6,123 bases of DNA from a bacterium. Its GTDB lineage: Bacteria; Atribacterota; JS1; SB-45; 34-128. A program made the translations under genes and the position numbers. Below are positions 1 to 5,138 of this stretch, in pieces (position 1 is the stretch's first letter; every line of letters begins with the position of its first letter). The notes under the pieces are model-generated. The model was given only the letters and a program-made list of their open reading frames with translations, ran no database searches and had not been told where the DNA came from. The stretch is taken from NCBI GenBank assembly GCA_018903015.1, contig JAHIPR010000321.1, positions 1 through 6,123 of the forward strand, in the 5' to 3' direction.

Positions 1-1
1 A

Positions 2-187
2 GAATTTATGAGAAAGAATATTGTTACTATCGATGAAGATGACAACGAAGTTTTAGCAGCGGATTTACTAATTAGAAATAAAATTCAAAGGCTTCCTGTC
101 TTGCGAGATGGGAAATTAGTGGGAATAGTAACTCTAACCGATATTTGCCGAGTGCTTATGTACAATAATGAAAATAAGAAGAGTTAA
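2..187 (+). CDS. CBS-domain protein, C-terminal part (5' end outside window)
   Basis: The open frame enters from the left edge and ends at TAA 185-187, giving 61 residues with no start visible. The peptide reads as the second half of a CBS domain: a beta strand (residues 6-10, NIVTI), a helix with 'DEDDNEVLAADLLIRNKI', then the typical 'QRLPVLRDGKLVGIVTLTDI' pattern at residues 29-48, followed by a short polar tail (NNENKKS). CBS domains usually occur in pairs and bind adenosyl nucleotides such as AMP, ATP or SAM to regulate an enzyme or channel. The partner domain lies outside the window, so the protein could be a small stand-alone CBS-pair protein or the end of a larger enzyme. The domain call is firm; the function is unknown. 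It lies 75 nt upstream of tmk on the same strand and may be cotranscribed with it. Confidence 0.85.
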   Translation, partial: EFMRKNIVTIDEDDNEVLAADLLIRNKIQRLPVLRDGKLVGIVTLTDICRVLMYNNENKKS

Positions 188-262
188 AAGGTAATACGAC
201 AGGTAAAAAAGTATTTTTATTTAATTTAATTAACAATTTGAAAAGGATTAAAGAAGCATATA

Positions 263-937
263 ATGAAAAAAGGTTTATTTATAACTTTTGAGGGGCTTGA
301 AGGCTGTGGGAAAACTACCCAAGCAAAGATGCTTTTCGATTTTTTAATTAAACAAAAAATACCTTCTATTTATACTAAAGAGCCGGGGGGAACAAAGATT
401 GGAGATAAAATACGAAAAATTCTTCTCGACCAAAAAAATGATGGTATGGATTATAAAACCGAAATGCTATTGTTTTTAGCTTCTCGGGCAGAAAATGTCA
501 GATTAATAATATTACCAGCGTTAGAAGAGGGGAAGGTAGTTATATCTGATCGTTTTTATGATTCTACTACTGCTTATCAAGGGTACGGAAGAGGTATAGA
601 TTTAAAAATTACAAAGCATCTAAATAACTTAGTCGTGGGAAAGGCCATTCCTGATTTAACCTTTATCTTAGATATTGATCCATACGAAGGATTAAGGAGG
701 TCAGCTTCTTTCGGTAATTCGCGTGAAATGCGATTTGAAGAAGAATTTATAAATAAAAAAATTATCGGAGGGAAATTTTTTTTAGAAAGAGTTAGACAAG
801 GCTATTACCAATTGTCTCATGAAGAAACAGGAAGAATTAAAATAATTGATGCTAACAGGAGCAAAGAAGATATATTTGAAGAGATAATCAAAATTGTGAA
901 TAGAAAATTAGCGTATAGCGCACAGCGTAGAGCGTAG
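263..937 (+). CDS. tmk: Thymidylate kinase (dTMP kinase)
   Basis: This cytosolic P-loop kinase phosphorylates dTMP to dTDP with ATP, the step that joins the de novo and salvage routes to dTTP. Visible motifs are the Walker A loop GLEGCGKT (residues 11-18), the EPGGT segment (40-44), the DRFYDSTTAYQG signature (96-107) that binds dTMP and Mg, and an arginine-bearing LID-like stretch (about 145-159) followed by ERVRQGY (175-181). The gap between the LID and ERVRQGY looks a few residues longer than in many homologues. At 224 aa the length is slightly above the usual 205-215. The excess is at the C terminus: residues 217-224 (AYSAQRRA) and the TAG stop are encoded by a GCGTATA-type heptamer repeat starting at 911. 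The ATG follows weak purine stretches (aaagga at 242-247, aagaag at 251-256), and the protein begins where the family normally begins. Family assignment is secure. Confidence 0.97.
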   Translation: MKKGLFITFEGLEGCGKTTQAKMLFDFLIKQKIPSIYTKEPGGTKIGDKIRKILLDQKNDGMDYKTEMLLFLASRAENVRLIILPALEEGKVVISDRFYDSTTAYQGYGRGIDLKITKHLNNLVVGKAIPDLTFILDIDPYEGLRRSASFGNSREMRFEEEFINKKIIGGKFFLERVRQGYYQLSHEETGRIKIIDANRSKEDIFEEIIKIVNRKLAYSAQRRA

Positions 938-976
938 AGTAAAATTAGCGTGGAGCGTGTAGCGTATAGCGGATAG
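911..976 (+). repeat. GCGTATA-type degenerate heptamer tandem array, overlapping the tmk 3' end
   Basis: Eight 7-bp units can be read directly: gcgtata (911), gcgcaca (918), gcgtaga (925), gcgtaga (932), a 9-nt interruption at 939-947, then gcgtgga (948), gcgtgta (955), gcgtata (962) and gcggata (969). GCG opens every unit, while positions 4-6 vary and position 7 is always A. The first 27 bases are coding, giving the final residues and stop of tmk. Degenerate heptanucleotide arrays are known as STRR repeats in heterocystous cyanobacteria. Similarity of type is all that is claimed here, not homology. Confidence 0.9.
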
Positions 977-980
977 TTTG

Positions 981-1008
981 GGAAGAAGGAGCTAGAATCC
1001 AGAAGCCA
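981..1008 (+). repeat. GAATCCA-like degenerate heptamer run
   Basis: Four consecutive 7-bp units: ggaagaa (981), ggagcta (988), gaatcca (995) and gaagcca (1002). All begin with G and end with A, with purines at positions 2 and 3. The run is short and degenerate, so it could be partly chance. Its support is mainly that it lies between two clearer heptamer arrays. Confidence 0.5.
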
Positions 1009-1013
1009 AGTTT

Positions 1014-1048
1014 GTATCTCGTATCTCGTGAATCGTATCTCGTAAATA
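1014..1048 (+). repeat. GTATCTC heptamer tandem array
   Basis: Five units are in perfect 7-bp register: gtatctc (1014), gtatctc (1021), gtgaatc (1028), gtatctc (1035) and gtaaata (1042). Three are identical and two diverged. The unit differs from the GCGTATA family but has the same period. Confidence 0.8.
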
Positions 1049-1091
1049 AGATAGAAGACAGATTATTAAATAGAATATACCGTGTAGAATT

Positions 1092-1150
1092 AGTTAGTTA
1101 ATGAATTAGCATTAAACCAGCTAACTATCTAACCAAGTAACCAACTAACT
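1092..1150. repeat. Inverted gttagtt / aactaac repeat pair
   Basis: agttagtt at 1092-1099 is the exact reverse complement of aactaact at 1143-1150, and ttagc at 1106-1110 is the reverse complement of gctaa at 1120-1124, leaving a 9-nt inner loop (1111-1119). The right arm is longer and internally repetitive (ctaacta, tctaacc, aagtaac). Only these two arm segments pair perfectly, so a stable structure is possible but not certain. Confidence 0.6.
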
Positions 1151-1193
1151 GATATAGCTTTTCACTTTGCATTTTTAGTTTATTGATTTATCC

Positions 1194-1228
1194 TATACTC
1201 TAAACGCTAAACGCTGTACGCTACACGC
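1194..1228 (-). repeat. GCGTATA-type heptamer array, inverted copy upstream of holB
   Basis: Read on the minus strand the units are gcgtgta, gcgtaca, gcgttta, gcgttta and gagtata; on the plus strand they are tatactc (1194), taaacgc (1201), taaacgc (1208), tgtacgc (1215) and tacacgc (1222). This is the same family as the array at 911-976 but in the opposite orientation, so the two copies bracket the tmk-holB gap. It ends 6 nt before the Shine-Dalgarno of holB. Confidence 0.85.
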
Positions 1229-1234
1229 TAAAAA

Positions 1235-1239
1235 GGGGG
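1235..1239 (+). promoter_or_regulatory. Ribosome binding site of holB (GGGGG)
   Basis: The run aaaaggggg ends 5 nt before the GTG at 1245. It is the only purine-rich match nearby and fixes the GTG start. It begins directly after the inverted heptamer array. Confidence 0.6.
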
Positions 1240-1244
1240 TATTT

Positions 1245-2252
1245 GTGTCTTTCAAAGATATAGTTGGACAAGAAAGAGCAATAAAAATACTAACACAATC
1301 TCTAAAAGAGAATAAGCTCTCTTCATCTTATATTTTTGTCGGAAGCGAAGGTACTGGGAAAAAGCTTATGGCTATAGAATTTACCAAGGCGGTAAATTGT
1401 TTGAAACTTAATAAAAATTCAGAAGCTTGCGAAGATTGTCAATCGTGTAAGGAGATTAGTAAGCAATATAGCCCGGATTTAAAAATAATTGAACCAATCA
1501 AGAGTTCGATAAAGATTGAACAAATACGAGAAATGCGGAAAGAGATTATATTGAAGCCCTTTAAAAATAAAAAAAAGATATATATAATAGACAAGGCAGA
1601 AGAAATGACTCTTGAGGCGTCAAACTGTTTATTAAAAACCATTGAAGAGCCACCTTATTACGCAATAATAATTCTGATTTGCTCAAAGATAGATCCAATT
1701 TTGCCCACGATAGTCTCACGCTGCCAGATAGTAAATTTTGGATTAATATCCTCCTATAAAATAAAAGAGTTTTTACTAAACAAAAATAAAAATTTAGAAA
1801 AAGAGAAAGCTGAAATTATTTCCAAATTAGCTCAAGGGAGCATTGGATGCGCTTTAAAATTATTATCAGATAAGGAATATTTTATTAGAAGAGAAGAAGT
1901 ATTAGACTACTTATCTGCCATATCTCCCGGAAAATATGGTGACGATATTTTTGCAAAAGTTGAAAAGATGGTATCTGAGATAGATAGAATAAAAGAGATT
2001 TTAGAAATGATAAAATTATGGTATCGGGATATTTTAATCATTAAAAATACAGGAGATCAAAAGTATGTTGCCAATTGCGATAAATTAGAAATACTTGATG
2101 AAAAATCTCAAATCTATTCTCAGGAAATTCTAATTGATATTTTGGATTATTTGGAACAGGTAGAAGAATATTTGATAAAAAATGTAAATACACGTCTCAT
2201 TTTGGAAAGATTATATATAAAGATGGTAGGTGTTGAGTATTGCCTAAAGTAA
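1245..2252 (+). CDS. holB: DNA polymerase III, delta-prime subunit (clamp-loader ATPase family)
   Basis: Delta-prime is the stator subunit of the clamp-loader complex that places the beta sliding clamp on DNA. The N-terminal AAA+ part is clear: 'FKDIVGQERAIKIL' at residues 3-16, a P-loop of the form GSEGTGKK (33-40), a zinc site with Cys52, Cys62, Cys65 and Cys68, a degenerate Walker B IIDKAEEM (114-121), LLKTIEEPP (129-137) and the SRC motif (158-160) supplying the arginine finger. The rest is the helical lid and collar region typical of the subunit. The P-loop ends in KK instead of KT or KS, as in many delta-prime proteins. At 335 aa the length is normal. Translation starts at GTG, supported by GGGGG 5 nt upstream and by the match of the first residues to the family. 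DnaX (gamma/tau) is the main alternative, but that protein is longer and has a conserved GKTS P-loop. The 3' end overlaps ricT by 13 nt. Confidence 0.93.
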   Translation: MSFKDIVGQERAIKILTQSLKENKLSSSYIFVGSEGTGKKLMAIEFTKAVNCLKLNKNSEACEDCQSCKEISKQYSPDLKIIEPIKSSIKIEQIREMRKEIILKPFKNKKKIYIIDKAEEMTLEASNCLLKTIEEPPYYAIIILICSKIDPILPTIVSRCQIVNFGLISSYKIKEFLLNKNKNLEKEKAEIISKLAQGSIGCALKLLSDKEYFIRREEVLDYLSAISPGKYGDDIFAKVEKMVSEIDRIKEILEMIKLWYRDILIIKNTGDQKYVANCDKLEILDEKSQIYSQEILIDILDYLEQVEEYLIKNVNTRLILERLYIKMVGVEYCLK

Positions 2253-3106
2253 CTGGTTTAAAATTTGCCAAAACAAATTATATCTATTATTTTAAAATTA
2301 ATAATAAAATTAGATTAAAGAAAGGGGATATTTGTTTAGTAAAAACAGCTATTGGTTTAGACTTGGGCGAAGTAGTGATCCCTTACAAATATATAAAAAA
2401 TGATGAATTAGATACCCCGCTTAAAAATGTACTTAGAAAAGCGAATAAAGAGGATTTTGAGAAACTTGAAATAATAAAGCGAGAGGAAATTGATGCATTA
2501 AATATCTGTAAAGAGAAGATTAAAAAATATAACATGCCCATGAAATTAGTTTACGTAAAGTGTTTATTTGATAGAAGTAGGATAATATTCTATTTTGTTT
2601 CTACTCAACGAATAGATTTTCGAGAATTGGTTAAAGACTTAGCTAAAGTCTTTAAAACTAAAATCGAGCTGAGACAAATTGGAGTAAGAGATGGAACAAA
2701 ATTAATAGGTGGAATGGGAATTTGTGGGAGAGAAGTGTGTTGCGTTTCTTTTATTCAAAAGTTTGCTCCAATTCATATTAATATGGCTAAAATACAAAAA
2801 ATTGCCCTGAATCAATCTAAAGTATCAGGCCTTTGCGGTAGATTAATGTGCTGTTTATCTTACGAATGTGAGTTCTATAAAGAGTGCTTAAAAAAATATC
2901 CTAAATTAAGAGAGAATGTTGAAACAGATAAAGGCAAAGGAAAAGTTATAGAAATAAATGTGTTAAAAAAATATATTATAGTTGAATTAGAAAGCGACTC
3001 TAACAGCAAGAATGATGGTATTAAGAAAAGAATTAAAATACCCGAAGAAGAATTCGAAGAACTTGTAATGAAAAATAAAAGTGCAAAAAATGATAATAAT
3101 AAGTGA
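2240..3106 (+). CDS. ricT: PSP1-domain protein, RicT/YaaT family (RNase Y-associated)
   Basis: In Bacillus, RicT (YaaT) forms a complex with RicA and RicF that carries iron-sulfur clusters and directs RNase Y-dependent mRNA maturation. That role is known for the family and only inferred here. The N terminus has the 'VTGLKFAKTNYIYYF' pattern (residues 4-18) and 'GLDLGEVV' (39-46). The diagnostic cysteine-rich block follows: GGMGICGREVCC (157-168) and SGLCGRLMCC (196-205), giving Cys162, 167, 168, 199, 204 and 205, with Cys210 and Cys216 after them. The C-terminal tail is lysine- and asparagine-rich. Length (288 aa) is typical. The start is TTG: an in-frame TGA at 2234-2236 excludes anything further upstream, GGTAGG at 2225-2230 lies 9 nt before it, and the first residues already align with the family. 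It overlaps holB by 13 nt, the neighbour it also has in Bacillus. No ricA or ricF is in the window. Confidence 0.93.
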   Translation: MPKVTGLKFAKTNYIYYFKINNKIRLKKGDICLVKTAIGLDLGEVVIPYKYIKNDELDTPLKNVLRKANKEDFEKLEIIKREEIDALNICKEKIKKYNMPMKLVYVKCLFDRSRIIFYFVSTQRIDFRELVKDLAKVFKTKIELRQIGVRDGTKLIGGMGICGREVCCVSFIQKFAPIHINMAKIQKIALNQSKVSGLCGRLMCCLSYECEFYKECLKKYPKLRENVETDKGKGKVIEINVLKKYIIVELESDSNSKNDGIKKRIKIPEEEFEELVMKNKSAKNDNNK

Positions 3107-3110
3107 TTTA

Positions 3111-3133
3111 GTGTATTGCGTCGGGCATAGAGT
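3111..3133 (+). repeat. Possible eroded GCGTATA-type heptamers before trmN6
   Basis: The gap before the trmN6 ATG can be read as gtgtatt (3111), gcgtcgg (3118), gcataga (3125) and gt. Two units resemble the GCGTATA family, but the match is imperfect and short. It takes up the place where a Shine-Dalgarno would be expected. Confidence 0.25.
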
Positions 3134-3820
3134 ATGATTAAAATAAATAATAATGAGAAAATAGAAGATCTAGGAGATAAAGGACTAAGAATTATCCAGG
3201 CAAGGGATTCATATCGTTTTTCTGTGGATTCTATTTTACTGCTTAATTTTATTAGACTTAAAAATTATGAAAATATTATTGATTTAGGAACTGGTTCTGG
3301 GATAATTCCTCTGCTTTTATTTGGCAGAAGAAAGGAATTGTCTATTTATGGTATTGAGATACAAAAAGATTTAGCGGGTATGGCCAGGAGAAGTATTGAA
3401 TTAAATAAATTACAAAATGGTATCACTATCATTCAAGAAGATTTCAGAAACCTAAAAAATATTTTTAAAAACCAGCAATTTGATGTTGTAGTAAGTAACC
3501 CTCCTTATATTTCTCTGGGGCAGGGGAAGATTAATCCTTCAAATAGTAGAGCCATTGCTCGGCACGAAATAAAAGGTGATTTAGAGGACATAATTTCCGT
3601 AAGTAATTATTTGCTAAAGAATAAGGGAAGAATTTATTTAATTTATAGAAGTGCCAAACTAATAAAATTAGTAATAGCTCTAAAAAAATATGGTATTGAA
3701 CCAAAGGTTGTAAAATTCATTCATCCTCGGCCAGGGGAAAATGCAAATCTTGTATTATTAGAGGGAGTAAAAGGGGGAAAAGAAGAATTAAAAATTGAGC
3801 ATCCTATATTTCAATATTAA
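3134..3820 (+). CDS. trmN6: tRNA1(Val) (adenine-37 N6)-methyltransferase-like protein (TrmN6/YabB family)
   Basis: This is a class I SAM-dependent methyltransferase. Motif I is DLGTGSG (residues 50-56), the acidic residue that binds the SAM ribose is probably Glu75 (GIEIQ), and the catalytic NPPY motif at 122-125 is the signature of N6-adenine methylation. The N-terminal 'GLRIIQARDSYRFSVDSILL' (17-36) and the 'ARHE' segment (142-145) are characteristic of the YabB/YfiC family. E. coli YfiC (TrmN6) methylates A37 of tRNA1(Val). Whether this homologue has the same substrate cannot be read from sequence. The length of 228 aa is close to the family norm of about 245. The ATG has no good Shine-Dalgarno in the 27-nt gap after ricT, which may mean translational coupling; family alignment still supports this start. 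It lies between ricT and rsmI, the same order as Bacillus yaaT-yabB-yabC. Confidence 0.9.
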   Translation: MIKINNNEKIEDLGDKGLRIIQARDSYRFSVDSILLLNFIRLKNYENIIDLGTGSGIIPLLLFGRRKELSIYGIEIQKDLAGMARRSIELNKLQNGITIIQEDFRNLKNIFKNQQFDVVVSNPPYISLGQGKINPSNSRAIARHEIKGDLEDIISVSNYLLKNKGRIYLIYRSAKLIKLVIALKKYGIEPKVVKFIHPRPGENANLVLLEGVKGGKEELKIEHPIFQY

Positions 3821-3847
3821 CGAAAAAAGTGGAGATGAATAAGTGTT

Positions 3848-4711
3848 TTGGATAAAAATAAAACAAGGGGAATTTTATACATTTGTGGAACACCTATTGG
3901 AAATTTAGAAGATATTACTATCAGGGCTTTAAGGATTTTAAAAGAGGTAAAATTAATTGCCGCTGAAGATACCAGGCATACAAAAAAATTATTAATTCAT
4001 TACCAGGTAAATACAAAGGTTACAAGCTACCATGAATATAATAAATTTAAAAAAGCTTCCTATCTGGTAGAAATATTAAAAAATGGTCAGGACATAGCTC
4101 TGGTTTCTGATGCGGGTATGCCAGGAATTTCCGATCCAGGATATGTATTGATAAATTTAGCTTTAAATAATAATATAAAGATAATTCCAATACCCGGTGT
4201 TTCAGCACTGATAACTGCCTTAGTTGTATCAGGATTACCTACCGATAAATTTGTTTTTGAGGGGTTTTTACCTCGCAAAATCAAAGAGAGGAAAAGATAT
4301 TTTAAAAGTATAAAAAATGAAGAGCGAACCATTATTTTCTATGAAACCCCTCACAGGTTGAAAAGAGCCCTGAAAGATATGTTAGAAATTTTGGGAGATA
4401 GAAAAATAGTTATAGCTCGCGAGTTGACCAAGAAGTACGAAGAGATAATCAGAGGAAAACTAAATCTGGTTCTAAGTGAAATGAATACAAAAGAGATAAA
4501 AGGTGAAATTACTCTGGTTGTCCAGGGGGGAATTAAGGAAAAAGGAAACGATACAATAGATTTTTTAAAAGATGAATGTATAATGGAAATATATTTAAAA
4601 AAACTAAAAAACCAGGGTTATTCAAATAAAGATATAATAAAAATTGCTCAGGAAAAATTAAATATTCCAAAAAATCTGATATACAAAAAATTATTGGAAA
4701 TGAAGGACTAG
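3848..4711 (+). CDS. rsmI: 16S rRNA (cytidine-1402 2'-O)-methyltransferase RsmI
   Basis: RsmI methylates the ribose 2'-OH of C1402 in the decoding centre of 16S rRNA, using SAM. It belongs to the tetrapyrrole-methylase fold (class III). Visible motifs are GTPIGNLEDIT (residues 14-24), AAEDTRHT (38-45), the SAM-pocket stretch SDAGMPGISDPG (87-98), PGVSALITAL (116-125), FYETPHRL, and a C-terminal helical domain of about 50 residues with 'GYSNKDIIKIAQEKLNIPKN', as in full-length RsmI. At 287 aa it is complete. The start is TTG at 3848: an in-frame TGA at 3836-3838 blocks any earlier start and no in-frame ATG lies near the conserved N terminus. The nearest GGAG (3831-3834) is 13 nt away, longer than usual, so translation may be weak or coupled to trmN6. 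The stop TAG (4709-4711) shares its G with the first heptamer of the next repeat array. Confidence 0.95.
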   Translation: MDKNKTRGILYICGTPIGNLEDITIRALRILKEVKLIAAEDTRHTKKLLIHYQVNTKVTSYHEYNKFKKASYLVEILKNGQDIALVSDAGMPGISDPGYVLINLALNNNIKIIPIPGVSALITALVVSGLPTDKFVFEGFLPRKIKERKRYFKSIKNEERTIIFYETPHRLKRALKDMLEILGDRKIVIARELTKKYEEIIRGKLNLVLSEMNTKEIKGEITLVVQGGIKEKGNDTIDFLKDECIMEIYLKKLKNQGYSNKDIIKIAQEKLNIPKNLIYKKLLEMKD

Positions 4712-4740
4712 CGGATAGCGTACAGCGTATAGCGTATAGC
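4711..4740 (+). repeat. GCGTATA-type heptamer array touching the rsmI stop codon
   Basis: The units are gcggata (4711), gcgtaca (4718), gcgtata (4725) and gcgtata (4732), then gc. They are in perfect 7-bp register and belong to the same family and orientation as the array at the end of tmk. The first G is also the last base of the rsmI stop. Confidence 0.9.
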
Positions 4741-4780
4741 AAAGAAAGAAGAAAATAAAATACATAATAATATATAATAT

Positions 4781-4805
4781 GTAGGGGTAGACCTTGCATC
4801 TGCCC
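4781..4805 (+). repeat. REP-like hairpin unit 1 (GTAG-headed)
   Basis: GTAG (4781-4784) is followed by arm GGGTAGA (4785-4791), a 7-nt loop, and arm TCTGCCC (4799-4805). The arms pair over 7 bp with one T-G wobble. A GTAG at the foot of a hairpin is the hallmark of REP elements recognised by RAYT (TnpA-REP) transposases in enterobacteria; a link here is inferred from form only. Confidence 0.65.
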
Positions 4806-4807
4806 GT

Positions 4808-4835
4808 AATAAGTGATGTGTGATAAGTAATTTGT
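4808..4835 (+). repeat. GATAAGT-like heptamer run
   Basis: The units aataagt (4808), gatgtgt (4815), gataagt (4822) and aatttgt (4829) are in 7-bp register, each ending in GT. The last unit runs into the GTAG of the next hairpin. Confidence 0.55.
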
Positions 4836-4857
4836 AGGGGCACGATGCATCGTGCCC
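4834..4857 (+). repeat. REP-like hairpin unit 2 (GTAG-headed, perfect palindrome)
   Basis: GTAG (4834-4837) is followed by GGGCACGATGCATCGTGCCC (4838-4857), a perfect 20-bp palindrome. It has no U-tract after it on either strand, so it is not a standard rho-independent terminator. Confidence 0.75.
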
Positions 4858-4886
4858 AAGGTAAACAAAAGACAATAAAACAAGAA

Positions 4887-4906
4887 GGGCACAATTCATT
4901 GTGCAA
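4887..4906 (+). repeat. REP-like hairpin unit 3 (head and foot degraded)
   Basis: GCACAAT (4889-4895), loop TC, ATTGTGC (4898-4904): 7 perfect base pairs. It begins with GGG like the other units, but the GTAG head is absent and the closing CCC has decayed to Caa. Confidence 0.6.
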
Positions 4907-4929
4907 AAATCATAAAAACTGTGAGCAAG

Positions 4930-4949
4930 GGGTTTGATTCATCAAACCC
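4930..4949 (+). repeat. REP-like hairpin unit 4
   Basis: GGGTTTGAT (4930-4938), loop TC, ATCAAACCC (4941-4949): 9 perfect base pairs in a 20-nt unit. The preceding bases (gcaag) are a poor match to GTAG. It is followed by atcagaaaaa, not a T-run. Confidence 0.7.
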
Positions 4950-4973
4950 ATCAGAAAAATATTCAAAATACTC

Positions 4974-4997
4974 GGGTCGAATAAATTCGACCTCTAC
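4974..4997 (-). repeat. REP-like hairpin unit 5, opposite orientation (GTAG-headed)
   Basis: GGTCGAAT (4975-4982), AA, ATTCGACC (4985-4992): 8 perfect base pairs. On the minus strand the unit is headed by GTAG (4997-4994), so it is inverted relative to units 1 and 2, as in the paired REPs of bacterial BIMEs. Confidence 0.65.
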
Positions 4998-5055
4998 ATC
5001 GAAAGAGATACTTTATTTAAAATAGTTTTTATTTAATATGAATGCTATTTGCAAA

Positions 5056-5085
5056 CTGTAATATTGTGTAGAATACCTATATAAT
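5056..5085 (+). promoter_or_regulatory. Possible sigma-70-type promoter for metG
   Basis: TATAAT at 5080-5085 is a perfect -10 consensus. The best -35 candidate, ctgtaa (5056-5061), matches TTGACA poorly, with 18-nt spacing and no extended -10. In DNA this AT-rich the match may be chance, but a promoter between the repeat island and metG is reasonable. Confidence 0.25.
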
Positions 5086-5111
5086 TTGCTGAAAACATAG
5101 TGTGGATTTAC

Positions 5112-5138
5112 GCGATACTATATTGCGATACGATATGC
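5112..5138 (+). repeat. GCGATAC-like degenerate repeat in the metG leader
   Basis: gcgatac occurs at 5112-5118 and 5125-5131, followed by gatatgc (5132-5138). The first two copies are 13 nt apart, so the 7-bp register is broken once. It lies 7 nt upstream of the metG Shine-Dalgarno. Confidence 0.45.

Larger units (their letters stand above)
938..1244. other. Gene-free repeat island between tmk and holB
   Basis: No credible coding frame is present in these 307 bases, and stops occur in all frames at short intervals. In order, the island holds the end of the GCGTATA array, a GAATCCA-like heptamer run (981-1008), a GTATCTC heptamer run (1014-1048), an unassigned AT-rich stretch (1049-1086), an inverted gttagtt/aactaac pair (1092-1150), a T-rich stretch that may be eroded heptamers (1159-1193), and an inverted GCGTATA-type array (1194-1228). 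The holB Shine-Dalgarno follows directly. In Bacillus the small genes yaaQ and yaaR lie at this position. No promoter or terminator could be supported, so whether the tmk transcript continues into holB cannot be told. Confidence 0.8.

Noticed and set aside
1166..1199. Promoter for holB with TATACT (1194-1199) as -10 and ttgcat (1168-1173) as -35.
   Set aside because: The spacing is 20 nt, too long, and TATACT is in register with the inverted heptamer array, so the repeat explains it.
1439..1642. Minus-strand open frame inside holB.
   Set aside because: It lies entirely within a well-supported gene on the other strand and has no recognisable domain.
3098..3107. aataagtgat shared between the ricT 3' end and the heptamer run at 4808-4817.
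   Set aside because: Ten bases in AT-rich DNA with no further heptamer register is likely chance.
4087..4332. Minus-strand open frame inside rsmI.
   Set aside because: It is a shadow of the conserved SAM-binding region of rsmI with no features of its own.
4533..4906. Overlapping minus-strand open frames with tyrosine- and leucine-rich products at the end of rsmI and in the following island.
   Set aside because: They translate heptamer repeats and hairpins (recurring YAIRYTLYAIR-like words) and partly oppose rsmI. They have no family features and are typical spurious ORFs.
4838..4949. Rho-independent terminators at hairpins 2 to 4.
   Set aside because: None is followed by a T-run on the plus strand. 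Hairpins 3 and 4 are followed by A-rich DNA, and on the minus strand no clean T-tract follows the stems.
4781..4997. CRISPR array, suggested by palindromes spaced 43 to 53 nt.
   Set aside because: The repeated units are not identical in sequence, one is inverted, the linkers are AT-rich low-complexity DNA, and no cas gene is near.
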